From the NCBI RefSeq assembly GCF_036226885.1, contig NZ_CP109027.1:1302001-1366000 (forward strand): 64,000 nucleotides of DNA. Reading direction: 5' to 3'. Below, piece by piece: positions 34,795 through 44,651 of the stretch. Both the position numbers and the translations under genes were made by a program. A model generated the notes under the pieces. The model saw only the letters and a list, made by a program, of their open reading frames with translations, had not been told where the DNA came from and did no database searches. Origin of the DNA: Streptomyces sp. NBC_00663. Lineage in GTDB: Bacteria > Actinomycetota > Actinomycetes > Streptomycetales > Streptomycetaceae. How positions within the stretch are numbered: position 1 is the first letter of the stretch; the number at the start of each line of letters is the position of its first letter.

Positions 34795-36867
34795 GTGACG
34801 ATCACCGAGGAAACCGCGCCGCCCGCCGCAGAACCGCCGGTGCTGGACAAGCGTCAGCGGAACGTCGTCTTCGTGACGATCATGCTGGGGATGCTGCTGG
34901 CGGCGCTGGACCAGACGATCGTGGGCACCGCGCTGCCGACCATCGTGTCGGACCTCGGTGGCGCCGCGCACATGTCGTGGGTGGTCACCGCCTATCTGCT
35001 CGCGGAGACCGTGTCCACCGTCCTGGTGGGCAAGTTCGGCGACCTGTTCGGCCGCAAAGTGGTCTTCCAGGTCTCGGCGATCGTGTTCATCACCGGCTCG
35101 TTCCTGTGCGGTCTCGCGGGGAACATGACGCTGCTGATCGCGTGGCGGGCCGTGCAGGGCATCGGCGCGGGCGGCCTCATGGTGACGGCGATGGCGCTCA
35201 TCGCCGACGTCATCCCGCTGCGCGAGCGCGGCAAGTACCAGGGCGCGATCGGCGCCGTGTTCGGGGTGGCCACCGTCATCGGGCCGCTGCTGGGCGGGCT
35301 GTTCACCGACCATCTGACCTGGCGCTGGGCGTTCTACGTCAACGTCCCGATCGCGATCGTCGTCGTGATCGCCGCGGCCCGCACCATCCCCGTGGTGAAG
35401 TCGGCGTCCCGGCCGGTCATCGACTACCTGGGCATCGCGCTGGTCGCGGCGGGCGCCAGCGCGCTGATCCTGGCGACGAGTTGGGGCGGCAACGAGTACG
35501 CGTGGGGCTCGGGCGTCATCATCGGCCTGTTCGTCGGCGGCGTCATCGCGCTCGGTCTGTTCTGCTGGGTCGAGACGCGGGCGAAGGAACCGATGCTGCC
35601 GATGCGGCTCTTCACCAACCCGGTGTTCACGGTCTGCTCGATCCTCAGCTTCATCGTCGGCTTCGCCATGCTCGGCGCGATGACGTATCTGCCGAGCTAT
35701 CTCCAGTACGTCGACGGCGACTCGGCCACGGTCTCCGGTGTCCGCACCCTGCCCATGGTCATCGGCCTGCTCATCGCGTCCATCATCAGCGGCAACGTGG
35801 TCAGCAAGACCGGGCAGTACCGGCTCTTCCCGATCGCCGGCTCGCTGGTGATGGGGCTCGGGCTGTATCTGATGTCGCTGATGGGGCCGGGCACCGGGGC
35901 GTGGCTGGAGTCGCTGTACATGTTCGTGCTGGGCAGCGGCATCGGGCTGTGCATGCAGGTGCTGACGATCGCCGTGCAGAACACCGTCGAGTACGCCGAC
36001 CTCGGCACCGCGACCTCCGGAGTCACCTTCTTCCGCACGCTGGGCAGCTCCTTCGGCACCGCCGTCTTCGGCACGATCTACGCCAACTCCCTCGCCCCGA
36101 ACCTCAAGGACGCCGTCGCGGAGGCCGCGCGGACGGGCAGTGGCGTCGCCCCGTCGGCCATCGCCAAGGCGGCCACCAGCCCGGAGGGCGTGCACCAGCT
36201 GCCGTCGGCCGCGGCCTCCCCGATCATCGACGCCTACGCCGACACCATCCAGACCGTCTTCCTGTGGACCGTGCCGGTCGCGGCCCTCGGCTTCGTCGTC
36301 GCCCTGTTCCTCAAGCAGGTGCAACTGCGCGACAGTGCCCGGGCGGGTTCCACCGACATGGGCGAGGGCTTCGGGCAGCCGTCCGGAGCGAACTCGCAAC
36401 GGGTCCTCGAGGCGGCCGTCGGGAAGATCATCGGCGGTACCGATCTGAACACCGCCCGCCGGATCATGGCCGACTCCGACACCCGCCTCGACATCGCGGG
36501 CGCCTGGGCCGTGATGCAGGTCGAGCTGTTCACGCGGATGGTGGGCCACTCCAGCCTCGGGCTGATCGCCGCCCGCCGTCACATGCCGCCCGAGGTGCTG
36601 CTGCCGGTCTTCGACCGGATGGTCGAGGAGGGATATCTGAGCCGTGCGGGCTCCCTGTTCTCGCACACCGAGGCGGGTGCCCGCGAGGCCCGGGTCATCG
36701 GGCAGGCCTGGGCGACCTGGCTGGAGGAGCGGGTGCAGCAGGACATCGGGCGCCCGGCGGGCACGGACCTGCGGGCGGCGGTGGACACGATCTCCAAGCG
36801 ACTGCTGGTGGAGGACCTCAGCACCGGACTGCCGCAGAGACAGCCGGAGTTGGCGGCCAGCCACTGA
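34795..36867 (+). CDS. EmrB/QacA-type MFS transporter with C-terminal winged-helix-like domain
   Basis: 690 aa. Residues 1-505 are a 14-helix drug:H+ antiporter; the first helix carries the DHA2 pattern [17 protein letters not shown] and motif A is [13 protein letters not shown]. Residues about 530-690 are an extra soluble domain ([49 protein letters not shown]) that reads like a MarR/winged-helix fold. Such fusions occur in Streptomyces, but the role of the tail is not established. The GTG 34795 has GATCGT 6 nt upstream. Downstream of cobF, with its own start signals. Confidence 0.87.
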   Translation: MTITEETAPPAAEPPVLDKRQRNVVFVTIMLGMLLAALDQTIVGTALPTIVSDLGGAAHMSWVVTAYLLAETVSTVLVGKFGDLFGRKVVFQVSAIVFITGSFLCGLAGNMTLLIAWRAVQGIGAGGLMVTAMALIADVIPLRERGKYQGAIGAVFGVATVIGPLLGGLFTDHLTWRWAFYVNVPIAIVVVIAAARTIPVVKSASRPVIDYLGIALVAAGASALILATSWGGNEYAWGSGVIIGLFVGGVIALGLFCWVETRAKEPMLPMRLFTNPVFTVCSILSFIVGFAMLGAMTYLPSYLQYVDGDSATVSGVRTLPMVIGLLIASIISGNVVSKTGQYRLFPIAGSLVMGLGLYLMSLMGPGTGAWLESLYMFVLGSGIGLCMQVLTIAVQNTVEYADLGTATSGVTFFRTLGSSFGTAVFGTIYANSLAPNLKDAVAEAARTGSGVAPSAIAKAATSPEGVHQLPSAAASPIIDAYADTIQTVFLWTVPVAALGFVVALFLKQVQLRDSARAGSTDMGEGFGQPSGANSQRVLEAAVGKIIGGTDLNTARRIMADSDTRLDIAGAWAVMQVELFTRMVGHSSLGLIAARRHMPPEVLLPVFDRMVEEGYLSRAGSLFSHTEAGAREARVIGQAWATWLEERVQQDIGRPAGTDLRAAVDTISKRLLVEDLSTGLPQRQPELAASH

Positions 36868-36910
36868 AAACCACGTGCCGGGCGGGCACGTCGGTGGTCA
36901 TACTCCCGGC

Positions 36911-37327
36911 ATGCCTCCCGTCCGTTTCCACGATCCCGGCCTGCCTTACCACCACTTCGCCGACTCGGTGCTGGTCCGCTGTCCGCGCTGCGACCGGGTA
37001 GCCCACTACGAGCGGCACACCGGTCCCGAGGCCCGGGTGGTCTGCCGGTCCTGCGGACTGGGCCGGACCACCAGCTGCCGCTGCCGGCCGCCGCTGTGGC
37101 TGCGGTCCCGGACCAGGCACGGCGAGATCTGGGCGTACAACCTCGAACACCTCGACCTGGTACGGCGGTTCGTGGCGGCGGACCTGCGGGAGCGGGACCC
37201 CTGGTACGAGCACGGGCGCAAGATGACCTGCGTCGGACGGCTGCCCGCCTGGATCAAGAGCGCCAACAACCGCGCCGAGGTGCTGCGCGCGATCGACCGG
37301 ATGCGGGCCTCGGTCATCGCGGGCTGA
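36911..37327 (+). CDS. Zinc-ribbon protein, unknown function
   Basis: 138 aa. Two CxxC knuckles, CPRC and CRSC, form a zinc ribbon near residues 24-50, followed by CRCRPPLWLRSRTRHGEIWAYNLEHLDLV. The rest is helical with basic residues (KMTCVGRLPAWIKSANNR). I do not know the family; nucleic-acid binding is plausible. CATACT lies 6 nt before the ATG. The 3' end overlaps convergent cobK by 14 bp. Confidence 0.72.
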   Translation: MPPVRFHDPGLPYHHFADSVLVRCPRCDRVAHYERHTGPEARVVCRSCGLGRTTSCRCRPPLWLRSRTRHGEIWAYNLEHLDLVRRFVAADLRERDPWYEHGRKMTCVGRLPAWIKSANNRAEVLRAIDRMRASVIAG

Positions 37328-38060
37328 GGCCGAGCCGTTCCAGGACCGCGGGTACATCGGGCACGGCCGTCACGTCCGGGGGCAGCGCGGGACGTCGTAC
37401 GACCACGACCGGGAGGGCGAGCCGGCGGGCGGCCGTGAGTTTGGCGGCCGTCGCCTCTCCCCCGCTGTCCTTGGTCACCACGACGTCGATGCAGTGGGTG
37501 GCGAGCAGGTTCGTCTCGTCGTCGACGGTGAACGGGCCGCGGGCCAGGAGGACTTCGGTGTGCGGCGGCATGGGCGGGTCGGGCAACTCCACGGAGCGTA
37601 CGACGAAGTGAAGTTCCGTCAGATGTGCGAAGGCCGACAGGCCCAGGCGTCCGGTGGTGAGGAACACCCGGGGGCCGAGCAGGGGGAGCAGGCCGGCGGC
37701 CTCGGGCAGGGAGCCGACCGGGTACCAGCGGTCCTGGGGGCCCGGTCGCCAGCCCGGGCGGCGCAGCACCACCGCCGGGACGCCGGTGGTCGCGGCGGCC
37801 CGGGCCGCGTTGGCGGTGATCGTCTCGGCGAAGGGGTGCGTGGCGTCGACGAGGGCGTCCACGCGCTGTTCCCGCAGCCATGCGGCGAGCCCGTCCGCGC
37901 CGCCGAAGCCGCCGATGCGTATGTCCCCGGTGACCGTGCCCGGTCGGGTCACGCGGCCCGCGAGCGAGGTGGTGACACGGACGCCGGGCAGCGCGGTGAG
38001 CGCGGCGGCGAGTTCCCGGGCCTCGGTGGTGCCGCCGAGGATGAGCACGTGGGGAGACAT
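37314..38060 (-). CDS. cobK: Precorrin-6A reductase
   Basis: 248 aa; reduces precorrin-6A to 6B with NADPH in cobalamin biosynthesis. N-terminal nucleotide-binding ILGGTTEARELAAAL and GDIRIGGFGGADGLAAWL are CobK/CbiJ hallmarks. DALVDATHPFAETITANAARA and VTKDSGGEATAAKLTAAR complete the pattern. TAGGCT lies 7 nt before the start on its strand. Confidence 0.9.
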   Translation of the reverse strand: MSPHVLILGGTTEARELAAALTALPGVRVTTSLAGRVTRPGTVTGDIRIGGFGGADGLAAWLREQRVDALVDATHPFAETITANAARAAATTGVPAVVLRRPGWRPGPQDRWYPVGSLPEAAGLLPLLGPRVFLTTGRLGLSAFAHLTELHFVVRSVELPDPPMPPHTEVLLARGPFTVDDETNLLATHCIDVVVTKDSGGEATAAKLTAARRLALPVVVVRRPALPPDVTAVPDVPAVLERLGLSPR

Positions 38061-38098
38061 GGGGCAGAGCCTACGGTGGCCGCCCCGGGCACTCTCGC

Positions 38099-38104
38099 TA
38101 TGGT
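38099..38104 (+). promoter_or_regulatory. -10-like TATGGT for the HAD gene (leaderless)
   Basis: TATGGT fits TANNNT and ends 6 nt before ATG 38111; there is no SD. Confidence 0.45.
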
Positions 38105-38110
38105 CCGGGC

Positions 38111-38902
38111 ATGACGTCTGTGCGTGCTGTGCTCATCGACATCGACGGTGTCCTCACCGTCTCCTGGGAGCCGCTGCCCGGCGCGGTCGAGGCCTTGCGG
38201 GAGATCCGCGCGGCCGGGCTGGGCGTCGCGCTGGTGACCAACACGACCTCGCGGACCCGGGCGTCGATCGCCGGGGCGCTCGCGGGGGCCGGGTTCCCGG
38301 TGGACGCGGAGGACATCCTGACGGCGCCGGCGGTGACGGCCGCGTATCTCGCCGAGCACTTTCCGGGGGCGCGGTGTGCGCTGCTCAACAGCGGGGAGGT
38401 GCGGGAGGACCTGGCGGGTGTCAGCCTGGTCGACGACGATGACCCCGACGTCGTGATTGTGGGTGGTGCCGGGGAGGAGTTCGGGTACGCGGCGCTGAAC
38501 CGGGCGTTCGGGCAGTTGCAGCGCGGGGCGCGGCTGGTGGCGATGCACCGGAACCTGTACTGGCGTACCGGGGACGGGTTGCAGTTGGACGCGGGGGCGT
38601 TCCTGGCCGGTCTCGAACGGGCGGCCCATACCGAGGCCGTGGTGACGGGTAAGCCGTCGCGGGCGTTCTTCGCCGCCGCGCTCGGCCGGCTGGGGGTGGG
38701 TGCGGACGACGCGGTGATGGTCGGTGACGACGTCGAGTCGGACGTGCTGGCGGCACAGGCCGCGGGGGTCACCGGGGTGCTGGTGCGGACGGGCAAGTTC
38801 CAGCCGGAGACGCTGCGGGACGCGAGCGGGGTGCCCGACCACGTGGTGGACTCGTTCGCCGATCTGCCGGCGCTGTTGCGGGCATGGGCCGCTCGGGAGT
38901 AG
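38111..38902 (+). CDS. HAD-family phosphatase (TIGR01458/LHPP-like)
   Basis: 263 aa class II HAD hydrolase. Motif I DIDGVLTVSW carries the nucleophile Asp and acid/base Asp; motif II is VTNTTSRTR; motif III Lys lies in GKPSRAFF; motif IV is GDDVESDVLAAQAAG. The pattern fits the LHPP/HDHD2-like group that acts on small phospho compounds or pyrophosphate. Substrate unknown. Confidence 0.88.
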   Translation: MTSVRAVLIDIDGVLTVSWEPLPGAVEALREIRAAGLGVALVTNTTSRTRASIAGALAGAGFPVDAEDILTAPAVTAAYLAEHFPGARCALLNSGEVREDLAGVSLVDDDDPDVVIVGGAGEEFGYAALNRAFGQLQRGARLVAMHRNLYWRTGDGLQLDAGAFLAGLERAAHTEAVVTGKPSRAFFAAALGRLGVGADDAVMVGDDVESDVLAAQAAGVTGVLVRTGKFQPETLRDASGVPDHVVDSFADLPALLRAWAARE

Positions 38903-38938
38903 GCGTCAGCGCGGGAGCAGGCCTCAGCGCAGGAGCAG
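38903..38938. repeat. Two 18-bp tandem repeats at a convergent gene junction
   Basis: GCGTCAGCGCGGGAGCAG (38903-38920) and GCCTCAGCGCAGGAGCAG (38921-38938) differ at two bases. They span the whole gap between the HAD stop and the last codons of the TSUP gene, whose stop lies in the second unit. Confidence 0.85.
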
Positions 38939-39697
38939 TTGCAGGCCGCCGACGATCGTCGCCGCGATCACGAGTTGTTCGAAGAGGCGCTGGTTGATCC
39001 TGTTCACAGCCCATTTGCCGATGAACGCGCCGGGCACGACGAAGGCCACGAGTGCGGCGTCGAGGAGCAGCGAGTTCCCGTCGATCAGGCCGAGCCCCAC
39101 ACTGAAGGGCACCTTGGACGTGTTGACGATGAGGAAGAAGAAGGCGGAGGTGCCCAGGAAGCCGAGCTTCCGGAAGCCCGCCGACAGCAGGTACATCGAC
39201 ATGACCGGGCCGCCCGCGTTCGCGACCATGGTGGTGAAGCCGCCGAGGACGCCGTAGGAGCGGGCCTTGACGCGGCCCGCCCGGGTGGTGACCCCGTCGG
39301 GGTCGTCGTCCGCATCGGCGGTGCGGCGGCGCCAGATCGTCACCGCCGCCATCAGTAGAAGGATCGCTCCGATCGAGGTCCGGACGATCGCGTCGTCCGC
39401 CCACATCAGGAAGAGCGTGCCGACCACCACGCCCGCCGCGACGGCCGGGAACAGCCGCCACAGGGTGGGCCAGTGGGCGTGCCGCCGGTAGGTGAGGACG
39501 GCGAGCACGTCCCCGGCGATCAAGATCGGCAGCAGCACGCCGGTGGAGGCGCGGGCCGGCAGGACCGCCGCGAACACGGCGAGACTGACCGTGTTGGCCC
39601 CGCTCACGGCGGTCTTGGAGAAGCCGACGAGCAGCGCCGCGAAGGCGAGTGCGGCGAACCCCCAGCCGGAGATGCCCCAGAGTGTCATCGTGTCCAT
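38924..39697 (-). CDS. TSUP-family (TauE/SafE) membrane exporter
   Basis: 257 aa with about 8 membrane helices. N-terminal helix followed by GFSKTAVSGANTVSLAVF, the TSUP pattern, repeated in the second half as FTTMVANAGGPVMSMYLL. Family members export sulfite, sulfonates or organic acids. Substrate not determinable from context. Monocistronic. Confidence 0.87.
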   Translation of the reverse strand: MDTMTLWGISGWGFAALAFAALLVGFSKTAVSGANTVSLAVFAAVLPARASTGVLLPILIAGDVLAVLTYRRHAHWPTLWRLFPAVAAGVVVGTLFLMWADDAIVRTSIGAILLLMAAVTIWRRRTADADDDPDGVTTRAGRVKARSYGVLGGFTTMVANAGGPVMSMYLLSAGFRKLGFLGTSAFFFLIVNTSKVPFSVGLGLIDGNSLLLDAALVAFVVPGAFIGKWAVNRINQRLFEQLVIAATIVGGLQLLLR

Positions 39698-39778
39698 GCG
39701 GAGACCGATGCTATGCGCACGTATCCGGCCACCGTAAGGAGCGTCTCGCTGGTTGGTCCTACTCGGCGGTATCGGGCT

Positions 39779-41296
39779 TCATGGCCGATCCGCCGCGTAC
39801 GTCGCCCTCAGCTCCCGCTTCAGCACCTTCATGCTCGGCCCCAGCGGCAGCGCGTCCGTGAACTCCACGCGCCGCGGGTACTTGTGCCGGCCCAGGTGTT
39901 CCTTGGACCACTCGGTGATGTCGGCCGCGTCCGTCTCCGTGCCCGGCGCCCGGACCACGACCGCGCACACCTCCTCGCCGTGCAGATCGTCCGGGAGGCC
40001 GATCACGGCGACCTGGGCGACACCGGGGTGGCGCATCAGCACCTCCTCGACCTCCCTCGGGTAGACGTTGTAGCCGCCCCGGATGATGACGTCCTTCTTG
40101 CGGTCGACGATCCTGAGGAACCCCTCGCCGTCCTTGGTGCCGAGGTCGCCGGTGCGGAACCAGCCGTCGACGAGCGCCTCCGCGGTGGCCTCGGGGCGGC
40201 CGAGGTAGCCGGAGAAGACGTTGTGGCCGCGGATGACGACCTCGCCGAGTTCGCCCGGCGGCAGCAGTTCGATGTGGCCCTCGACCTCGGCACGGGCGAT
40301 CTCGGCGTCCACGCCCCACAGAGGGTGCCCGATGGTGCCGACGCGGGTGCCGAACACCGGCTGGTTCACGGTCGCCGTCGGCGAGGTCTCCGACAGGCCG
40401 TACCCCTCGTAGATCTTCGCCCCGAAGGCCGCCTCGAACCGCTCCAGCACGGCCAGCGGCAGCGAGGCGCCGCCGGAGATGCAGACCCGTAGCTCGGGGA
40501 GGGTGTCGGTCACTGCCGCGGCGGCCGTCAGGGAGACGTACATCGTCGGCACCCCGTGGAAGATGTTGACCCGCTCCTTCACCATCAGCTCGATCGCGCG
40601 GGCCGCGTCGAAGCGGGGCAGCAGGACGAGCGTGGCGCCCGCCCGCCAGGTGGAGTTGAGGGACACCGTCTGCCCGAAGGCGTGGAAGAGGGGCAGGGCG
40701 CCGAGGGCGATGTCGTCGGGGCGGATGTCGTTGGCGTCGAAGGCGTTGACCGTCGCGTTCATCACCAGGTTGAAGTGGCTGAGGACCGCGCCCTTGGGCA
40801 CGCCGGTCGTGCCGCTCGTGTAGAAGACGACGGCCGGGTCGTCGGCGGCACGGGTGACGTACGACGTCAGTGGCTCGGCGTCCGCCGCGAGCTTCTCGAA
40901 CTCACCGCCCAGGGTGACGACTTGGGCGCCGGCGGCTCGCGCGGCGGCCGTGCCGGTCTCGGCCTGCGCCGGGTGACACAGCAGGAGTGCCGCGCCGCTG
41001 TCCTTCAGGACGTGCTCGACCTCGGACGCCGACAGCAGCAGATGGACGGGGACGACGACTGCTCCGGCCGCCGCGATCGCGTAGTACGCCACCGGGAACT
41101 CGGCGGTGTTGGGTGCCATCAGCGCGACCCGGTCGCCCGGCCGTACGCCCAACCCGACCAGGGCGCCGGCCTGGGCGCGGGCCCGTCGCCACACCTCGGC
41201 GAAGCTCAGCCGCAGTTCGCCTTCGACGAGGGCGGTCTTGTCGGGGCGGCGCCGGGCGTTCTCGGCGAGGATGGTGGCGAGGGACAGGGTGGCCAT
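39779..41296 (-). CDS. AMP-dependent acyl-CoA synthetase
   Basis: 505 aa adenylate-forming ligase; converts a carboxylic acid, ATP and CoA to acyl-CoA. P-loop VVFYTSGTTGVPKGAVLSH (about 154-172), A5-type YEGYGLSETSP, A7/A8 GWFRTGDLGTKDGEGFLRIVDRKKDVIIRGGYNVYP, and the catalytic Lys in PLGPSMKVLKREL near the end. Resembles medium/long-chain ligases. Probably co-expressed with the thiolase 84 bp upstream on the same strand, for fatty or aromatic acid breakdown. Confidence 0.9.
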   Translation of the reverse strand: MATLSLATILAENARRRPDKTALVEGELRLSFAEVWRRARAQAGALVGLGVRPGDRVALMAPNTAEFPVAYYAIAAAGAVVVPVHLLLSASEVEHVLKDSGAALLLCHPAQAETGTAAARAAGAQVVTLGGEFEKLAADAEPLTSYVTRAADDPAVVFYTSGTTGVPKGAVLSHFNLVMNATVNAFDANDIRPDDIALGALPLFHAFGQTVSLNSTWRAGATLVLLPRFDAARAIELMVKERVNIFHGVPTMYVSLTAAAAVTDTLPELRVCISGGASLPLAVLERFEAAFGAKIYEGYGLSETSPTATVNQPVFGTRVGTIGHPLWGVDAEIARAEVEGHIELLPPGELGEVVIRGHNVFSGYLGRPEATAEALVDGWFRTGDLGTKDGEGFLRIVDRKKDVIIRGGYNVYPREVEEVLMRHPGVAQVAVIGLPDDLHGEEVCAVVVRAPGTETDAADITEWSKEHLGRHKYPRRVEFTDALPLGPSMKVLKRELRATYAADRP

Positions 41297-41380
41297 GGGG
41301 GACTTGCTCCGTTTCCTTGCGGCTCTGCTGACGAACTCCCTTACCGGGAGCCCCCGTTGACGGTTCGAAAGAGCGGTGGG

Positions 41381-42568
<1,188 letters not shown>

Positions 42569-42603
42569 GACGGGACTCCCAAGTGGTTCGGCACCGAACA
42601 ATT

Positions 42604-42620
42604 AATTAGCACTGCTAGTT
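42604..42620. promoter_or_regulatory. Candidate TetR-type operator with TAGCA-C-TGCTA core
   Basis: TAGCA (42607-42611) and TGCTA (42613-42617) around a single C, flanked by AAT and GTT, give a 17-bp dyad in an A/T-rich stretch between the thiolase and the divergent hydrolase. No TetR gene is adjacent. Confidence 0.45.
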
Positions 42621-42692
42621 TTTGACTATAGACCGCCCGCCGGGCGACTGGGAAGATCTCCCGGGACCTTCACCGACGCAGCTGGAGGAGAC

Positions 42693-43490
42693 ATGGCCGA
42701 GGCCCGCGAGCACGCACTCCCGGGAATCGTCGTACGGGAATGGCCCCACCCGGCGCCCCGCTACCTCGCCCTGGTGGTGCACGGCTACGGAGAGCACATC
42801 GGCCGGTACGAGGAGCTCGCCGACGTCCTCGTGACGGACGGCGCGGCCGTCTTCGGGCCCGATCACCGGGGCCACGGGAAGTCCGCGGGCGAGCGGGTGC
42901 TGATCGAGGACTTCGAGGACGTGGTCACCGAGGTGCACGAGGTGGCCGACCTGGCCCGCGCCACTCGTCCGGGTGTACCGCTGGTCCTCATCGGCCACTC
43001 CATGGGGGGCCTGATCGCGGCCCGCTACGCCCAGCGGTACGGCGCCGAGCTGACCGCGCTCGTCCTGTCGGGGCCGGTCATCGGCGACTGGTACCTGCCC
43101 CGGCGGCTGCTCGCCCTCGACGAGATCCCGGACACGCCCATCAGCACGGCCTCGCTCTCCCGGGACCCTGCGGTGGGGGCGGCGTACGCGGCGGATCCGC
43201 TGGTGTGGCACGGGCCGATGAAGCGGCCGACGGTGGAGTCGTTCGTCCGGACGCTGGAGACCGTGGCCAAGGGGGGTGACGTGGGCCGGCTGCCGCTGCT
43301 GTGGCTGCACGGCGAGGACGACCGGCTGGTGCCGCTGGCGGGCAGCCGTGCCGGGGTGGAGCGGCTGAGCGGGGGCGTGCTGACCGAGCGGATCTGTCCG
43401 GGTGCCCGGCACGAGGTCTTCAACGAGACGAACCGGGCCGAGGTCTTCGCGGAGCTGACGCGCTTCCTGAACGGCGTGCTTCCCGCCTGA
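42693..43490 (+). CDS. Alpha/beta hydrolase (monoacylglycerol-lipase-like)
   Basis: 265 aa. Oxyanion-hole region VVHGYGEHIGRYEELA, nucleophile elbow GHSMGG (near 105), catalytic Asp in LHGEDDRLVPL, catalytic His in PGARHEVFNE. The DHRGHGKSAG segment is typical of monoglyceride lipases. No signal peptide. It probably hydrolyses a lipid ester and could feed the adjacent ligase/thiolase pair. SD GGAGGAG. Confidence 0.88.
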   Translation: MAEAREHALPGIVVREWPHPAPRYLALVVHGYGEHIGRYEELADVLVTDGAAVFGPDHRGHGKSAGERVLIEDFEDVVTEVHEVADLARATRPGVPLVLIGHSMGGLIAARYAQRYGAELTALVLSGPVIGDWYLPRRLLALDEIPDTPISTASLSRDPAVGAAYAADPLVWHGPMKRPTVESFVRTLETVAKGGDVGRLPLLWLHGEDDRLVPLAGSRAGVERLSGGVLTERICPGARHEVFNETNRAEVFAELTRFLNGVLPA

Positions 43491-43500
43491 TCACCGCCAC

Positions 43501-43525
43501 GTTTGCACCGGTACGCCCTGGGCAC
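43501..43525 (+). promoter_or_regulatory. Sigma-B-type promoter GTTT-N15-GGGCAC before dps
   Basis: The sequence matches the Streptomyces stress-sigma consensus GNNT-N14-16-GGGTAC/T with one change. It lies about 150 bp before dps, a gene known to be sigma-H/B-controlled in the genus. A 16-bp G/C palindrome (43613-43628) lies in the leader. Confidence 0.4.
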
Positions 43526-43672
43526 CCGCGCCGCAAGGAGCGGCTGCGGTGTGCGGCCCGCGCGGGAGAGGACTCCGAGCTGTTCTTTCCCGCGGGCACG
43601 CGAGGCCCGCGCCGCGCGGCGCCGCGCGCTGCTCCGTACCGGCACGAACCACGCCAGAAGGAGAAGCACCGT

Positions 43673-44152
43673 ATGACTGTGGTGAAGAGCACCCTTCCCG
43701 ACGCGGCCCGCGAGGTGGCCGGAGAGGCGTTGCAGAGCACCCTCGTGGATCTGCTCGGGATCTCACTGGTCGGCAAGCAGGCGCACTGGAACATCGTGGG
43801 CCCGCGGTTCCGGTCCATCCACCTCCAGCTGGACGAGGTGGTCGCGACGGCCCGCACGTACTCCGACACGGTGGCGGAGCGCGCCGCCGCGCTCGGCGTG
43901 CCGCCGGACGGCCGGCCCGAGACGATCGCCGCCGCCTACGCGCTGCCCGGCGCTAAGGAGGGCTGGCTGCGCGACGACGAGGTGGTCCGGCTGATGGTCG
44001 AGACGCTGGAGTCGGCGATCGGCCGGCTGCGCGAGCGCATCGACGCCACCGACAAGGCCGACCCGGTCACCCAGGATCTGCTGATCGGCATCACCGCCGA
44101 ACTCGAGAAGCAGCGCTGGATGTTCGAGGCCGAGAACTGGCCTCGGGACTGA
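43673..44152 (+). CDS. dps: Dps-family ferritin-like DNA-protection protein
   Basis: 159 aa, forms dodecameric cages that bind DNA and oxidise Fe(II) with peroxide. The ferroxidase site is present: KQAHWNIVGPRFRSIHLQLDEVV contains the first His and the Asp/Glu ligands. The N-terminal tail is short. SD AGAAGGAG. A stress-type promoter is proposed upstream. Confidence 0.92.
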   Translation: MTVVKSTLPDAAREVAGEALQSTLVDLLGISLVGKQAHWNIVGPRFRSIHLQLDEVVATARTYSDTVAERAAALGVPPDGRPETIAAAYALPGAKEGWLRDDEVVRLMVETLESAIGRLRERIDATDKADPVTQDLLIGITAELEKQRWMFEAENWPRD

Positions 44153-44157
44153 CCGCG

Positions 44158-44191
44158 TCGTACGCAAGCGGAAGTCGTACGCAAGCGGAAG
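44158..44191. repeat. 17-bp tandem repeat immediately before the DUF3140 gene
   Basis: TCGTACGCAAGCGGAAG occurs twice without a gap (44158-44174 and 44175-44191). The second copy abuts the SD, so both copies carry an AGCGGAAG that resembles a ribosome-binding site. Confidence 0.9.
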
Positions 44192-44201
44192 GAGTCCCGC
44201 G

Positions 44202-44534
44202 ATGACGGACGCCCTCGAACTCGACGCGCTGTGGGAGGACTTCCACCGCGCCGTCAACATGACCTCGCAGGAACTGGCCGCCTGGCTGCGTGTCAGCGAC
44301 GCCGACGAGACCAGCGAGCCCCTGCCGGAGCACGCCGGCACCCCCACCGGGCAGCATGTCCTCGCGATCCTGCAGAAACGGCGCACGGACCTCACCGACG
44401 ACGACATCGAGGTGATGTACGAGGTGGTGGACGCCGTCGGCGCCCAGGCGGACGTGGAGAACGAGCCCGAGGCCGAGGAGACCCGGCGGCGGCACCAGCT
44501 GATGACGCTGGGGCATGACCCGCTGCGGCCGTAA
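44202..44534 (+). CDS. DUF3140-domain protein
   Basis: 110 aa, acidic and helical. It begins LDALWEDFHRAVNMTSQELAAWL and has VLAILQKRRTDLTDDDIEVMYEVVDAV in the middle, the DUF3140 pattern. Function unknown. It follows dps by 49 bp and may be co-transcribed with it. Confidence 0.82.
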   Translation: MTDALELDALWEDFHRAVNMTSQELAAWLRVSDADETSEPLPEHAGTPTGQHVLAILQKRRTDLTDDDIEVMYEVVDAVGAQADVENEPEAEETRRRHQLMTLGHDPLRP

Positions 44535-44542
44535 CCCCCTTG

Positions 44543-44563
44543 CCGGTCAGCCCTGTTGACCGG
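44543..44563 (+). terminator. Small hairpin after the DUF3140 gene
   Basis: Perfect 7-bp stem CCGGTCA/TGACCGG with a 7-nt loop, 8 bp after the stop. Confidence 0.4.
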
Positions 44564-44613
44564 AAAGAGGTGGCCGAAGACCGACTCCGTCCCGCACAGA
44601 TGATCGTGAAACA

Positions 44614-44640
44614 CTGCTCGCAGTCTTGGCGAGCGAGCAG
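44614..44640 (+). promoter_or_regulatory. Leader hairpin before the first DUF574 gene
   Basis: CTGCTCGC (44614-44621) pairs with GCGAGCAG (44633-44640), 11-nt loop, ending directly before the SD AGGAG. It could hide or expose the ribosome-binding site. The second DUF574 gene has a hairpin in the same place. Confidence 0.4.
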
Positions 44641-44651
44641 AGGAGTCACAC

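Noticed and set aside
33913..38110. Search for a cobalamin riboswitch near cobF and cobK
   Set aside because: Neither gene has a leader long enough; both seem to start near a -10 hexamer.
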